Of a DNA stretch of 64,000 bases, positions 18,004-28,627 are shown piece after piece (position 1 is the stretch's first letter; each line of letters begins with the position of its first letter). The notes beneath the pieces were generated by a model. It saw nothing but the letters and a program-made list of their open reading frames with translations, was not told where the DNA came from and made no database searches. This DNA comes from Bin87 sp965243255 (GTDB lineage Bacteria; Chloroflexota; Dehalococcoidia; Lucifugimonadales; UBA3495). The DNA is taken from the NCBI GenBank assembly GCA_965243255.1, contig CBDEUH010000004.1, forward strand, positions 2,232,001-2,296,000, given 5' to 3'. Position numbers and translations under genes: made by a program.

Positions 18004-18261
18004 ATGGAAGACGGGCATCTGCCGGCAGATGCGTTCGCCGGTGCTCGTCGAGTGACCGAGGATTCTCAGTTGGCGTTTCCGATTTTGATTTTGGTGATAT
18101 TGGTCGCCAGCCTGCTGGTGGTGGGTGCAGGCGCTTACTTGTTTGCAAACACGAATAGCCTTCGGACTAAAGCGCTCGGCGGGGCGGTCATATTTTTGGT
18201 CACTGCACCAGCCATAGGCATCTGCATCGAAGAGTCGCCAACCCCGGGCAAATCAACCTGA
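18004..18261 (+). CDS. Small membrane protein, unknown
   Basis: 85 residues with a polar N-terminal 22, then two hydrophobic helices (about 24-47 and 55-72) and a short polar tail. No family recognised. Start is ATG 18004 (a GTG two codons earlier is equally possible), with AAAGGTGG about 6 nt upstream of the GTG. The neighbour upstream is the other small two-helix protein on the same strand. Confidence 0.4.
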   Translation: MEDGHLPADAFAGARRVTEDSQLAFPILILVILVASLLVVGAGAYLFANTNSLRTKALGGAVIFLVTAPAIGICIEESPTPGKST

Positions 18262-18449
18262 TGTGTTACGGAGTGGTCGGCTCCAGCATAATCGGCGGGC
18301 CAGTGCCTACCTTTCTTGCTCGCCCTTGCAGTACGGCATCCGCCTAGAGGGGAAGCGATGCTCAGTCGCCAGTCCCAAACACTGGCCGGACGTGGGGGCA
18401 GGCGCTTCGTAAGTTGCCGGCCTTTGCTATGGAGAGGCGGGGAGAGGAA

Positions 18450-20063
18450 CTAGGGCCGGAAGCTGGACAGTATGGAGTCGCGCTCTGCAGCGTAGGCGTC
18501 CAAGACTTCTTCACAAACGGCGAAATCGGTCACGAACCCGAAGGGCTTGCTGGGAAAGGTCGAAGAGACGCTGACCAGGGCTATGTGCGAGCGAGTGCAG
18601 TCGCCTTCTGAGACGCGGGAACGGTATTCCAGCCGGTAAAAATTCCGTCCGCCGATGTTGATGGGCCGGGTGGAAAGCCTTTGCAGAAAGTCCCAGTCTG
18701 CTGACAATAAGTCCAGGTAACTGGTCCAGAAATAGCTGGCCAAAATGGTCCTTGAACGATTCGCGTCAAGGAACGGCGGATCGAACCGGAAGGTCCTGAG
18801 CACCGAACTGCGCTCCCCGCCGTAGGCTTCAAACAGGGAGAATTGCCTGGTAAGGCCCTGACCGCTTTCGCCGGAAATGTACCACCCCTTGGGAATGTCA
18901 ATGCTGTATCCGTAGCCCCAACGGAGGTTCCGGTAGGTGGCTTGGTCGGGGCCGCCGGCCTCGTATGAATCGAGGCGGTCGCTCACCTCGTTGCTGGCGA
19001 TGGCCAGGTTGATTCCGGATATGATCCGGTCGCCAAGTTGCTCGTACCCGGCGGTATTGACCCCGATAACGTTGCCGAAACGATCCAGCAGGGGCCCACC
19101 GCTGTTGCCGGGGTTGATGTCCGCGTCGATCTGGATCCAGTCGGTGTCATCAAAAATTCGGTGGGGCGCCGATACGATGCCGGTATTCAGCGTGGGAGCG
19201 GTTCCCAAATGGAAACTGATCGGAAAGCCCCACGCCGATACGGGATCGCCGTAGGTCACGGCGTCCGAATCCCCCAACGCCAGGGTGCTGAACGTACGGT
19301 TGGAGCTCAACTGCACCACGGCCAGGTCGGTCAATATGCCCTTCCCCAGAACCTGACCCGTGAACTCCACAGCTTCTCCCTCTTGGACCTCAATCTTGGC
19401 CGTAACTGTATCGATGTCGTCCACCACGTGGCGATTGGTCACCATCAGCCCGTCGGAGCGAACTATGAAGCCGGTTCCACCGGCGGCACCGCCCCCAGGA
19501 TAGTGCACGGTTATGTCGGCGAGGGCAGGTTTGACCAGTTGCGTCATCTCGGCAATGGTCAGCGGCTGGTCGGTATTCGTCGGCGGCGTAGTCGCAGTTG
19601 GGCAGGTACCGCCGTGGTCGGTGACCGTCAGGAACTGCCAGTAGGGAGGGTCGGGCCAGGTGGGTGGGCCGTAGCGGGAACTGTTGCTGAGTACGGCGCA
19701 GGCGTGAAACGCCCCTTCCTGCAATCCGTGCAGTGTATAGGTGGGCCGGTCAGCGCTCACGTTGGGAGCGTCCACGTCAACGTAAACAAAGGCCTGCTGC
19801 CAATTGCCGGTGACGCTGGCCTGGGCTTTGGGAAAGTCCCGGTCCATGTTCATGCAGCCGACCCGGTAGTGTGTTGCTCCGTGGGCAGCACCCCAGGTGA
19901 TGACAACTTCGCCCGGGCTCAGCCCGTTGACGACGCGGATATTGGTGGGGGGAGCGGCACCGCTTTGGGCCTCCGCCGGCACAGCACTGCTGGCCATGGC
20001 CACCAGGACCGTGACGGCGCAAAGAACGAAAATGGGGTTCAATAATTTCAGTGTTGCATTCAA
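18450..20063 (-). CDS. Secreted trypsin-like (HtrA-type) serine protease with N-terminal Fn3-like module
   Basis: 537 residues. A signal peptide (about 1-32, ending AEAQS) is followed by an Fn3-like module (about 38-155) closely similar to the C-terminal module of the subtilisin at 23289-25511. The protease domain shows all three catalytic residues: His in VTNRHVV (about 211), Asp in TDLAVVQL (about 245), Ser in NPGNSGGPL (about 321), the DegP/HtrA pattern. No PDZ domain follows; instead there is a ~150-residue tail of unknown fold with several aromatic residues. It is predicted to be exported and to cut extracellular or envelope proteins. Ribosome site GGAG is rather far (about 15 nt) from the ATG. 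Confidence 0.87.
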   Translation of the reverse strand: MNATLKLLNPIFVLCAVTVLVAMASSAVPAEAQSGAAPPTNIRVVNGLSPGEVVITWGAAHGATHYRVGCMNMDRDFPKAQASVTGNWQQAFVYVDVDAPNVSADRPTYTLHGLQEGAFHACAVLSNSSRYGPPTWPDPPYWQFLTVTDHGGTCPTATTPPTNTDQPLTIAEMTQLVKPALADITVHYPGGGAAGGTGFIVRSDGLMVTNRHVVDDIDTVTAKIEVQEGEAVEFTGQVLGKGILTDLAVVQLSSNRTFSTLALGDSDAVTYGDPVSAWGFPISFHLGTAPTLNTGIVSAPHRIFDDTDWIQIDADINPGNSGGPLLDRFGNVIGVNTAGYEQLGDRIISGINLAIASNEVSDRLDSYEAGGPDQATYRNLRWGYGYSIDIPKGWYISGESGQGLTRQFSLFEAYGGERSSVLRTFRFDPPFLDANRSRTILASYFWTSYLDLLSADWDFLQRLSTRPINIGGRNFYRLEYRSRVSEGDCTRSHIALVSVSSTFPSKPFGFVTDFAVCEEVLDAYAAERDSILSSFRP

Positions 20064-20177
20064 GTGGCCAGCTCCAGCAGAATAGATTGCGACGGTCGGT
20101 CAGTGGGCTGTGAGCAACCCGGATCTTCCGTGGCCAGGTTTGTCCAAGTCGGATTGGCCGGGATCGGCCGGCAAGTA

Positions 20178-20702
20178 TTACCGCAAATCCGGCGCTTCCT
20201 GAGGGCCCGGGCGCCGGTCGTACCAGGCGCGGAAGGCGTCGGCTTCCGCCTGGGTCACCACGTCGTTAGCCACCGCCTGATGCAACTTCCATTCCACGTC
20301 GAGGGCATCGGCAGCCAGTGCGTCCTGGATGGAGAATGGCCCCATCTCAGCCGGCCGGTCGGCCAACCACCGGCCCAGCGGGCCGGATTCTTCCGGCACG
20401 ACCTGCCCCGCCTCAGGGCCGTGGTCTGCTTCGCTCAGCCCGGACATGGCCGACATGGGGTCGGAAACGATTTCGGCTACGGGTGGCTCCGTGGACACCT
20501 CCGGCGCCGATCTCTGGGGTTGGGCGTATAGGCCCGGGTCGGTTACGTCCGACGGCAACTGCTCCGCCAGCCCCTGCGGTGCCGGCTGGTGCGGCTCGTT
20601 AGCCGCAAACAGGCTGCTCACCATCAGAGCCGCAGCTATCAGCAACACAATGGCCGCCAGCGCCAGCCAGGGCCTGTGGAAAGTAGGGAAGCTTCTCATC
20701 AT
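20178..20702 (-). CDS. Membrane-anchored or exported protein, unknown
   Basis: 174 residues. One hydrophobic segment (about 11-34) acts as signal or anchor, then a long Pro/Ala/Glu-rich linker, and a compact C-terminal part with 'VEWKLHQAVANDVVTQAEADAFRAWYD' split over two helices (the first about 'EWKLHQAVAND'). That helical end looks like a small folded domain but I do not recognise it. The start has a strong AGGAGG 7 nt upstream of tandem ATGs at 20700-20702 and 20697-20699. Same orientation as the protease downstream. Confidence 0.65.
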   Translation of the reverse strand: MMRSFPTFHRPWLALAAIVLLIAAALMVSSLFAANEPHQPAPQGLAEQLPSDVTDPGLYAQPQRSAPEVSTEPPVAEIVSDPMSAMSGLSEADHGPEAGQVVPEESGPLGRWLADRPAEMGPFSIQDALAADALDVEWKLHQAVANDVVTQAEADAFRAWYDRRPGPQEAPDLR

Positions 20703-21196
20703 TGCTGGTCCTCCTACCTGTTAGCCTAGCGCGTCGACCCTGGTAAGCCCCAGTCTGTGTGTCGTGGAACAGCGCCGCTCGCTGGCCAAGCAGGTCTCGG
20801 CCAGCTTCTTGAAGGCATCGGGGATTATACACCATTCGCCCAAGCCGCCGGTTGACAGCCGCGCCGGCAAATGAACTTCGGTGGTATCCGGCCCCGATAA
20901 CGAACTTCGAGAGCGCGCAATCAAACTAGTTCACCGTGATCAGCGACCGCATGCACTGCCATGCCCCGGTGTTCGGACGCTGGCCAGGCCCATTTGGCAG
21001 CAGGTCCGAGTCGAAAAGTCGAGCTGGAAGCTGAAGCTGGCACGACTTCGGTAGGCCGGCCATCCATCCGGAGGTTATGGTGAGAGGCTTGCTCATGTGC
21101 TCGCCGTTTCATTGCCGGCCCCGCCCAGGGTGGATTACTGACCACCCTTACAATGCCATAAGCACGCAAGGGCTGGGTTGGCGCGGGCAACATTCC
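20703..21196. other. Intergenic region, no gene seen
   Basis: About 490 bp between two exported-protein genes. I see only short unsupported frames. It should contain the promoter of the 20178-20702 gene. Confidence 0.4.
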
Positions 21197-22549
21197 CTAT
21201 GGCTGAGGGGGGCGCAACGCCAGGTTGCTGGAAATGAAGGCGGTTTGCAGGTCCTGGAACTTGATAAACTGAAGAGCAGGGGGGTCATTGACGGGATCGG
21301 GCGTCATGCAAGCGAAGCCTCTGAGGACCAGGTTGTTCAGGACTGCGTCATCCGCCGTGATGCTCGCTGAATGCTCAACCACGCCCTGGGGGTCCACCGC
21401 CAGAGTGACCAGCAGGCGATAGCTGCTCGCATCCGCCAGGTTCTCGAAGCAAGCTTCGGTTTGAGGGCTCAGCCGGCCGGTTGGGGAGGAGATGCCCGCC
21501 CGGCTCGACGCCACCTGGGCGTAAACCTTGGCCGAGGTTTGTTGGTCCAGCAGCAGGCATTGCAGCAGTTCACCGTTCTCGAAGTGCTGGAAGCTCTCGA
21601 TGACGGACAACCCGCTGATTTCATCAAGGCGGCTACCCACGTTGCTGCTGATGCAGCCTTGCAGGGCCGAGTTGGTGGAGGCGTTAACCGCACTGATGAT
21701 GTAGGCCCCGTTGGAGTGCCGGTCCAGCTGGTCCTGCCTCACGACGATGTTGAGCAGGTTGACAATCTGCTCATGCAGCGTCATGCACTCGGTCATTCGA
21801 TTGCTGGCCAGGCCCAGGGCTTGCTGTTCCGCCTGAGGGAGGGAGGCCATCGATACCGTTCCCAGCCGCAGGTGCACCAGTTTGCGGTGTATCGGGTTCT
21901 CTGTGCTGACGCTGATGAGACAGTTGACGGTTTGGTACGACCGGCCTCCGTCCTGGAGTGCGAACAGCTTGACTAGGAAAATGATGGTGGCGTCATCGTA
22001 CATCTTGTTGGTGGCAATGCAGTTGTACACCGGCAGGGTGTAGCGGTCATCGGCCAGGCGTTGGGTCTGGAGGGTCGGATTCTCGCCGATGATGTTGCGT
22101 ACGCAGCTTATCTCGTACGCGGAGAGAGAGGCGAATAGCTCCTCGACGAAGGCCAGGTTTTCGCGCTCCTGCTCGGCTTGGAACGATATCTGGGTGGGAT
22201 TGGCAGCGTCCTCAGTGTCGCCGGAGCGCCGCACGATGAGGTAGCAGGTCTCGTCGGGGGAACTGCTGCGGTAGCCGGAATCGTAGCCGTCGCCGGCGAC
22301 GTAGGCGCGGATGGTGGCGTAGCCGTTGCTGTCGGTGCTGCGGATGACGAACCACCGATTGCCGTCGCCGTCGGTGTGAAAGTCGTTGTAGTCGATGCTG
22401 CTTAGACCGAGTGGCGCCGCAGCCCCTTGTTGGTCCGGCCAGTCGGAGGGACAGCCGTGCCCCCCAGCGTCTGCGGTGTGATTGACAATCAAGCCGACGA
22501 CGGCGAGGGCGCAGACCAGGACGATGATTGAAGCGGCGGTGATTCGCAT
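21197..22549 (-). CDS. Secreted protein with N-terminal CPS-WP module, unknown function
   Basis: 450 residues with a signal peptide (about 1-27). The mature N-terminus (about 33-120: CPSDWPDQQG, YNDFHTDGDGNRWFVIRS, DSNGYATIRAY, DETCYLIVRRSGD) is a module also found at the start of the peptide-binding protein at 41480-43528. The remaining ~330 residues are mixed alpha/beta with eight or more cysteines, consistent with disulphides outside the cell, and match nothing I know. The ATG at 22549 has GGGAGG 6 nt upstream. It is probably monocistronic. Confidence 0.7.
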   Translation of the reverse strand: MRITAASIIVLVCALAVVGLIVNHTADAGGHGCPSDWPDQQGAAAPLGLSSIDYNDFHTDGDGNRWFVIRSTDSNGYATIRAYVAGDGYDSGYRSSSPDETCYLIVRRSGDTEDAANPTQISFQAEQERENLAFVEELFASLSAYEISCVRNIIGENPTLQTQRLADDRYTLPVYNCIATNKMYDDATIIFLVKLFALQDGGRSYQTVNCLISVSTENPIHRKLVHLRLGTVSMASLPQAEQQALGLASNRMTECMTLHEQIVNLLNIVVRQDQLDRHSNGAYIISAVNASTNSALQGCISSNVGSRLDEISGLSVIESFQHFENGELLQCLLLDQQTSAKVYAQVASSRAGISSPTGRLSPQTEACFENLADASSYRLLVTLAVDPQGVVEHSASITADDAVLNNLVLRGFACMTPDPVNDPPALQFIKFQDLQTAFISSNLALRPPQP

Positions 22550-22937
22550 GGACTGCCTCCCGTCATATGCGCGTATGACAGCAAATGTGCGGACTACAAT
22601 GGCGATAATTTATCATTCGGTCTTGGCAATGACAACCTTCCCCTAGTATTCGTAAAACATCTACTGAACGGCGTGCCGGTCATGCGTAACCGTCAAGGCC
22701 AGCACTAGCAGGATACGGACCTTTTGGGCCATCAGGATGTCCGACACTATGAAGCGTCGCTCCTTCTTGCGCGGCGTTATCACATTGTGGCCGTGCGTAA
22801 GTCAGTGTCACCGGTGAAGTGCCCGTTCTTGCAAGCCATGCGTAAGCAAATTCGCGTGAGGTTCATCGCAGAACCCAATCGGCCAATATAACAAACACGC
22901 GTAAGTTTCATAGCAGTTCTTTGCTGCTGAGGATGCC
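22550..22937. other. Intergenic region, no gene seen
   Basis: About 390 bp. A short motif GCGTAA recurs four times (about 22685, 22795, 22842, 22899) at uneven spacing; this may be chance. It ends where the copy C relic begins. Confidence 0.3.
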
Positions 22938-23272
22938 GTTGTAAAAATGGTTGATTTTAGTTGCACACCATCGTCAGCCATTCCTGAAGACGCGGTCTAC
23001 GCCGCGCTGCCGCCCCAACTGTGCAAGTCGACTCCGCCCTGGAATCTCACCAGGGAACACCGAACGGGTCCCCGTTCAAGCCGCCGCACGGGTAGCCTGA
23101 ACCGGATTGGGTCGGCGTCTCCGCCCCCCAGCCGGTGTTGCGCTGCAAGCGCCGGTCTCAACTGTCCCGCAACCGCTCCCCAGTACGTCCACACGTGCTT
23201 CACTCGCTTCCTCACGGGTACGGTGAAGGCGACGTGAACGCCATTGCCGACGGGGGCAAACCGCCGTCACTG
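22938..23272 (-). mobile_element. TnpB-type element copy C, 3' end relic
   Basis: About 335 bp that repeat the right end of copies A and B nearly base for base: the terminal GTTGTAAAAATGG, the non-coding (putative guide RNA) stretch, and the last ~60 codons of the tnpB-like gene (VRKRVKHVWTYWGAV and on). Similarity stops abruptly after about 23265, so the left 80% of the element is missing. It ends about 20 bp from the stop of the subtilisin gene. Confidence 0.8.
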
Positions 23273-23288
23273 CCAATCCTACGGTACG

Positions 23289-25511
23289 TTACTCTGACGA
23301 TGTCGCGGTGCAGACCGGGCATGCTCCGCCGTGGTCAGTGATGGTCAGAAAATGCCAGAACGGAGGACCATCGGGCCAGGTGGGTGGACCGAACTGCGAG
23401 TTGTTGCTCAGTACCGTGCAGGCGTGGCGAGCGCCCTCCTGGAGGCCGGGAAAGACGTAGGTGGGGCGAACGGAGTCGAGATTCTCGGCTTCTACGTCAA
23501 AGTACAAGAACGCCGCCTGCCAGTTGCCGGTGTTGGTCGCGCTGGCCTTGGGGTAGTCGCGGTCCAGGTTCACGCAGCCGATTCGGTAATACGTGGCGCT
23601 CGGAGCTGCGTCCCAAGTGATAACTGCCTCCCCGGTATTGTCCCCGTTGACGGCGGTGATGTTGCTGGGCGGCCCGGCCACGACGCCGACAACGTTCAAC
23701 GTGGGGTCCGGCAACTCGGCCAGACCATAGCCCCAGGTGTTGTCTGCTCCGGTCTCCCCCCGCTCAGCGGCGGTCAGCTTCAGGTAGTGAGTGACGGAAT
23801 CGGGGCTGTAATTCGTGAACCGCTGCTTCACCAACGCGGCCAAACCTGCCACGTGAGGGGACGAATGGCTGGTGCCACAAGTCGGGAAACGGGTTCTGCC
23901 GTCGGGCAAGTCGATAGGCGGGCGGGTCAATGTGGGATTGCAGGTAATGCCGGTGATGTCCGGCTTGATCCGGCCGTCGATGGTCGGCCCCCGGGAACTG
24001 TATTCGGCGACCTGGTGGGTGTCCCACCAATGGGTGGCTCCCACCGCCATCATGCCGGAGTTTCGCCCCTCGGCCGGTTCCGCCATATGACGAACGGGGG
24101 AGTGATACAGCAATTCTTCGGAACCACCCTCGGTGTCCCACAAAAAGAGCTGAATCCACGCGGGCAGGGTGGCGCATCCGGCATTCCGGATTGCCAAACC
24201 GTATGCCCCGGACGTGACGCTCGCCTCCAGGTATTCATAGGGATATTGGTTGGCGCCGCCGTCCTGAAAGTTTTCAGCCTTGGCAATCGCGGTTGGGGGG
24301 CTGGTGTCGATGCGAAACAGCACCAAATCAAGGTCGCAATTCGCCCTTCCCCAATCGCCGTCCCAGCGCATAAAAGCCGAGAGCTCCTTGCTCTCCGTAA
24401 TGGTGAAGCGATTGGCCTCAACTCGATGGTTGAAGTTATGCCAGCGGTCGCCGTCCGGGTCCGCGAAAGTCCCGTACCACACCCGTCGTGCGTCATTGCC
24501 GCCGGCAGCGATGAACACGGCTCCTGCGGCAACCGCACGGTCCACCGTCTTGAGCGGCGCGTCGCTGAAAGGCGATGTCCCGTCACCGGGACTCCGGGGT
24601 GTCCAGGCGACAGACAAGTTGATCACCGTCACGCCCTGGCCCGTCATCCAATCAGAGGCGGAGCGGAAATCGCCTGCCGTTAAGGGATTGGCAATGTAGA
24701 GGGTCACGTTGGGGGCAACGTCCGAAAGCGTTTCCGCCACCGTGGTGCCGTGGGTCCCGTTCACCTCGCAGTCGGAAAGTTCAGGAGACGGCGCTCGCGC
24801 GGTCCTGAAGTAGCACCGAGCCACCACACTGCCCGGCAGCTCGGTTCCCTGCAACCGGGCGAAGCCCTCAAACCCCGTGTCGATGATGCCGACCTTGACG
24901 TCTTCTCCACGAAAACCGGCGTCGTGCCAAGCGTCGGCGCCGTGTATGCCGACGCCCTGACTGATGACGGCGGGATTTAATCCGTTGGCAGACTTGGGTT
25001 GAGGCGGCAACGCCGGCGCCACGGTGGTCACGCGCAATACGCCGGGCCGTTCGGACGCCGCGCCCAATTGGGACGGCGGCACATGGGCCTCAATGTAGTC
25101 TTCGCCCACGTTGCGCACGAAGATGTCGTTGTCCTCCAGGTACTCCCGCACCTCGTCCACACGGTCCGCCTCAATGTAGAACGTGACCAGCACAGGCTCG
25201 TCGGCATCCTGATTAGATTGCGTCGCGGCCGGGGTTAACGTCGACGAGGCTACTTCCGCCAGCCGGTTCAGGTTGGAGTCAAGATTGGGATACGAGGGCG
25301 AGCCTTTTGGTGGCAACGTCGGCAGGTCGGCCTGTTCTTTCGGGCCATCCGATTGCTGCGATACACCTTGGGGAGTCGCCGCAACCGGGTCGGGATTTGT
25401 CGTCGCCATGCTTTGGTCGGCGGGGCCGCATCCCGCGATCAATGCCGAAATCGCCAGTATGATCAACGCTGCCAGCGCGACCCAACACCTCGGGTACTCA
25501 GGAAACCTCAT
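23289..25511 (-). CDS. Subtilisin-like (S8) lipoprotein protease with C-terminal Fn3-like module
   Basis: 740 residues. The hydrophobic leader ends in the lipobox LIAGCG, so it is a lipid-anchored exoprotease. After a ~60-residue linker comes an inhibitor-like propeptide region (VLVTFYIEADRVDEVREYL), then the S8 domain with Asp in GIIDTGFEG, His in GTHGTTVAE and Ser in CGTSHSSPHVAG. An insert of about 150 residues lies between the His and Ser regions. The C-terminal ~125 residues are an Fn3-like module shared with the trypsin-like protease at 18450-20063. Start: the ATG at 25511 with GAGG 10 nt upstream; a TTG at 25526 would be the alternative. The copy C relic lies just past its end. Confidence 0.9.
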   Translation of the reverse strand: MRFPEYPRCWVALAALIILAISALIAGCGPADQSMATTNPDPVAATPQGVSQQSDGPKEQADLPTLPPKGSPSYPNLDSNLNRLAEVASSTLTPAATQSNQDADEPVLVTFYIEADRVDEVREYLEDNDIFVRNVGEDYIEAHVPPSQLGAASERPGVLRVTTVAPALPPQPKSANGLNPAVISQGVGIHGADAWHDAGFRGEDVKVGIIDTGFEGFARLQGTELPGSVVARCYFRTARAPSPELSDCEVNGTHGTTVAETLSDVAPNVTLYIANPLTAGDFRSASDWMTGQGVTVINLSVAWTPRSPGDGTSPFSDAPLKTVDRAVAAGAVFIAAGGNDARRVWYGTFADPDGDRWHNFNHRVEANRFTITESKELSAFMRWDGDWGRANCDLDLVLFRIDTSPPTAIAKAENFQDGGANQYPYEYLEASVTSGAYGLAIRNAGCATLPAWIQLFLWDTEGGSEELLYHSPVRHMAEPAEGRNSGMMAVGATHWWDTHQVAEYSSRGPTIDGRIKPDITGITCNPTLTRPPIDLPDGRTRFPTCGTSHSSPHVAGLAALVKQRFTNYSPDSVTHYLKLTAAERGETGADNTWGYGLAELPDPTLNVVGVVAGPPSNITAVNGDNTGEAVITWDAAPSATYYRIGCVNLDRDYPKASATNTGNWQAAFLYFDVEAENLDSVRPTYVFPGLQEGARHACTVLSNNSQFGPPTWPDGPPFWHFLTITDHGGACPVCTATSSE

Positions 25512-26740
25512 AATGTTAATCCTCAAATTGGGTGTAACTTAATGCCGCGTGTTTTCACTAAGCTAGTCTCATAACTGGGCAACCCGATTCGCTCAATTCA
25601 GAGGGACGGACGACTCCACCACGGCCCTTGGCCAGGAGTTGTCGCTCCACCTCATGGAACTGGGGCATCCGTCCGGTGCGCGTTAGCGGCCAGCCTGAAA
25701 GGGTAGAAGGGCAGACCAGTAGGATAGTAGCATGACGACAAGGCAACGCAAACGCTCCCAGCAACCCTCAAGTTGCCCGGAAGGCTGGTTACCGGCCGGC
25801 CACGTAGTTCCCATCCACCTCACGGCCCGACAGCTCAACTACTGTCGCCGAGCCGTAGGCATCGCCCGCTTCACCTACAACCTCTGCGTCGCGACTCATC
25901 AATTCTGCCGCATCAACCGACTACCTTGGCCCTCCTGGCAGGACCTCAACAAAGAGTTCAACGCCATCAAGCAGCATGAGTTTCCCTTCGTCACCGAGGT
26001 ATCCAAGCACGTCTCCGAAGGCGCCATCCGGGACTTCGGTGATGCCGTCGCCAACTGGCGCAACCCGCAGGTCAAAGGCCGACGGCCCACCTTCAAGAAA
26101 CGCCGGCTCACCGGCACCGGGTCCTTCAAGGCCGCCCACGGCATCGCCAACATCACCTACGACGGCAGGCGCCGCATCAGACTACCGTATCTCGGCTCCG
26201 TGAAGATCAAGCACACCCTGCCCAAGGGCATCATCTACGAAGCACGCATCTCGTTCCGCAACGGCCAGTGGCTGCTCTCCATCAACTACTGGAAACCGCC
26301 CGTCAAAAAACCAAAGCCCGATACTCGAATAAAGAAAGGCGCCGCCGACACCGGCATCAACCCCCACGCCACGGACTCCGAAGGTCAAACCTGGCAGAAC
26401 CCAAAGGCTTACTACGCCGCCGAAAAGAAACTGGCCCGGTGGCAGCGCGCCCAAGCCAGGCGCACTGTCAACTCCCGCGGCTGGTGGGAAGCCCAACGCC
26501 GCATTGACCGACTCCACCGGCGCATCAACGGCCTACGTAATAACGCCACTCACCGGATGACGACCGAACTGGTCCACAAGTTCCAGAACCTGGTCATCGA
26601 GGACCTGCACGTCGCCGGCATGATGCGGGGCAAAACTCCCAAAGCACAGGCCGACGCAGGTATGGGCGAAATCAAGCGACAACTACTCTACAAGGGCCAG
26701 TGGCATCACTGCGACATCACCCTGGCCAACCGGTTCTACC

Positions 26741-28627
26741 GTTGTAAAAATGGTTGATTTTAGTTACATGACCATCGTCAGCCATTCCTGAAGATCCGCC
26801 TCTGGCGGACCGCCGCCCCAACTGTGCAAGGCGACTCCGCCCTGGAATCTCACCAGGGAACACCGAACTGGTCCCCGTTCAAGCCGCCACCAGGGTAGCC
26901 TGAACCGGATTGGGTCGGCGTTTCCGCTTCCCCAGCCGGTGCTGCGCTGCAAGCGCCGGTCTCAGTTGCCCCAAAACCGCACCCCAGTACGTCCACACGT
27001 GCTTCACTCGCTTCCTTGCAGGTACGGTGAAGGCGACACAGACGCCATTGCCGACGGGTGCCACCCGCCGGCGTGGGATGCGCTGGGAACAACCGAGCAA
27101 GCGACGGGCCAGCACCAGAGCCGCAGCCTGGTGCACGCTGAGCCCGTAACGTTCCATGAACTTCACCCGGCCGATCACCGAGCTGAAGGCCGGGTTCACC
27201 TGATGTATTTCCACTCCCTACCGGTAACCCCGGGACAGGAAGCAGGCTTTGATCTTGCCGTAGCTGAACGATGACAGCATCCGGCTGTACTTCCGCGACT
27301 CGCCCTCCAGAGCTGCCTTCTTCTGCCGGAAGTCCAGCCGTTCAATGACGATGGGTTTCCCCACCTCTCGGGCGTAGGCCACGACATGCGCCACGGCGTC
27401 GCCGATGATGGCCTCGGCCTGATGCCGCGACTTGCCGTAGGTTACCACCGACACACTGAAAGCGTTCACGTAGTTGCCGCTGGCGTCGGTCTCCGCGACG
27501 GCCAGATGGTCGGCGTTGAGGTCCACGCCGATGGCGCCGCGCCTTTGGTCGGTAACCACCGGCACGTCCATTATCTGAGTGGTGGCCAACACCCGCCAGC
27601 CCTTCTCGTCCCGCTTGAACCGGTAGCTGATGGCCTGACCCAGGTTGGTGGCTCTTGCCGCCTTCTCACCATGCTCACGCCGGTAGCGAGCGTATTCGGC
27701 ATTGCTGTCCAGGGCCGCCAGCACCTGCTCGTGGCCGTAGGCGAACCGCACACCTGCGATGGTCAGGTACTTGCCATGCTGCGGCGCCAGGCAGTCGGGC
27801 ATCCGCAGCCGGAGCGTCAGCGTCCCGTCGTCGGCAATGGTCGCCACGCACAGCTGGCAACCCGCCGTCTCGTCCCGGCTGCCCAGCACGAAGAACTCGC
27901 CGCTGCGCGCTGCTTGCCAATCCCCGAGCCACTCACCATGGCTGGCGTAGCCGTTCTCAGCCAAGTTGTGTTGCTGACGCCACAATCGTTTGGACCCGAA
28001 GCACAATCTGACCCGTCCCGCCTCAACGTCCGCTTCCAGCGTCGCCAGCTTGCTTCTGAGATTACCAAGGCGCCGCCGTTTCTGGTGAACCTGGTCCCAT
28101 CGCTCGCGTTCCGCCGCAGTGGCAATCTGACCCTCGGCCCGAGCCATTCGCCGACACAGACTATCCGCCCGCAGCTTCTGCTGCTCCCTGACCGACGCCA
28201 CCTTGCCTTCCAGCGACACCCGCACCCCATTGAACATCCGCGCCGGTATGCTGTACCGCTTCAGGTACTGGCTCTTCAACGGCCCGACCGAGCGGCCCGC
28301 CGCCAGCTGGGCGTACAGTCGCCGCTCCACTTGACCGAAAAGCTCAGCGTAGGCATCCAAGGCCCCATCGCCATCGGCGCGTTCCCCCGCGGCATAACAA
28401 CGGACGCGGGTATGATACGTGGCGATCAGACGCTGCTCCAAAGAGCCTGACTGGGCCATTGCTCGACTATCTCCTTGGGAAAGTGTCATGGTCTAATGAT
28501 ACCGGAACGCCGGTTCGAGGTGTATGCAGACGCCAAACCAACTTGGCAACAGCCGAAAGATGTTTGCTGGCCCGACCATTGACCACCAGAACCTACTTTC
28601 TTCTACTAAATCTTGAACAGTTGGCAA
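26741..28627 (-). mobile_element. TnpB-type element copy B, inserted inside another tnpB gene
   Basis: 1,887 bp by the boundaries used here, the same length as copy A. The host gene reads ...TTCTACC before it and CTTCCAGC after it, and the joined reading frame fixes the ends to within the repeated C/G bases. On the minus strand the element is GGTTGCC...TTTACAACGG, and the target appears to have gained only a GG dinucleotide. It carries one tnpB-like gene and the same putative guide RNA region at its right end (26741-26878). Sequence differs from copy A at many positions, so the two insertions are not recent duplicates. Confidence 0.88.
26879..28489 (-). pseudogene. tnpB-like gene of copy B with an in-frame stop
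   Basis: Same ~535-residue TnpB-related protein as copy A, here in one frame but interrupted by TAG at about 27215-27217, where copy A has CAG (GYRQGVAV versus GYR-stop-GVEI). Upstream of the stop the RuvC-like core is intact: GAIGVDLNADHLAV and IVIERLDFRQKKA. Downstream the conserved VNPAFSSVIGRVKFM block and the basic tail remain open. A single base change is the only visible lesion, so it was probably active until recently, or the stop is leaky. Confidence 0.8.

Noticed and set aside
22685..22905. Four occurrences of GCGTAA as possible operator repeats
   Set aside because: Spacing is irregular, the motif is only six bases, and no regulator or downstream gene fits.
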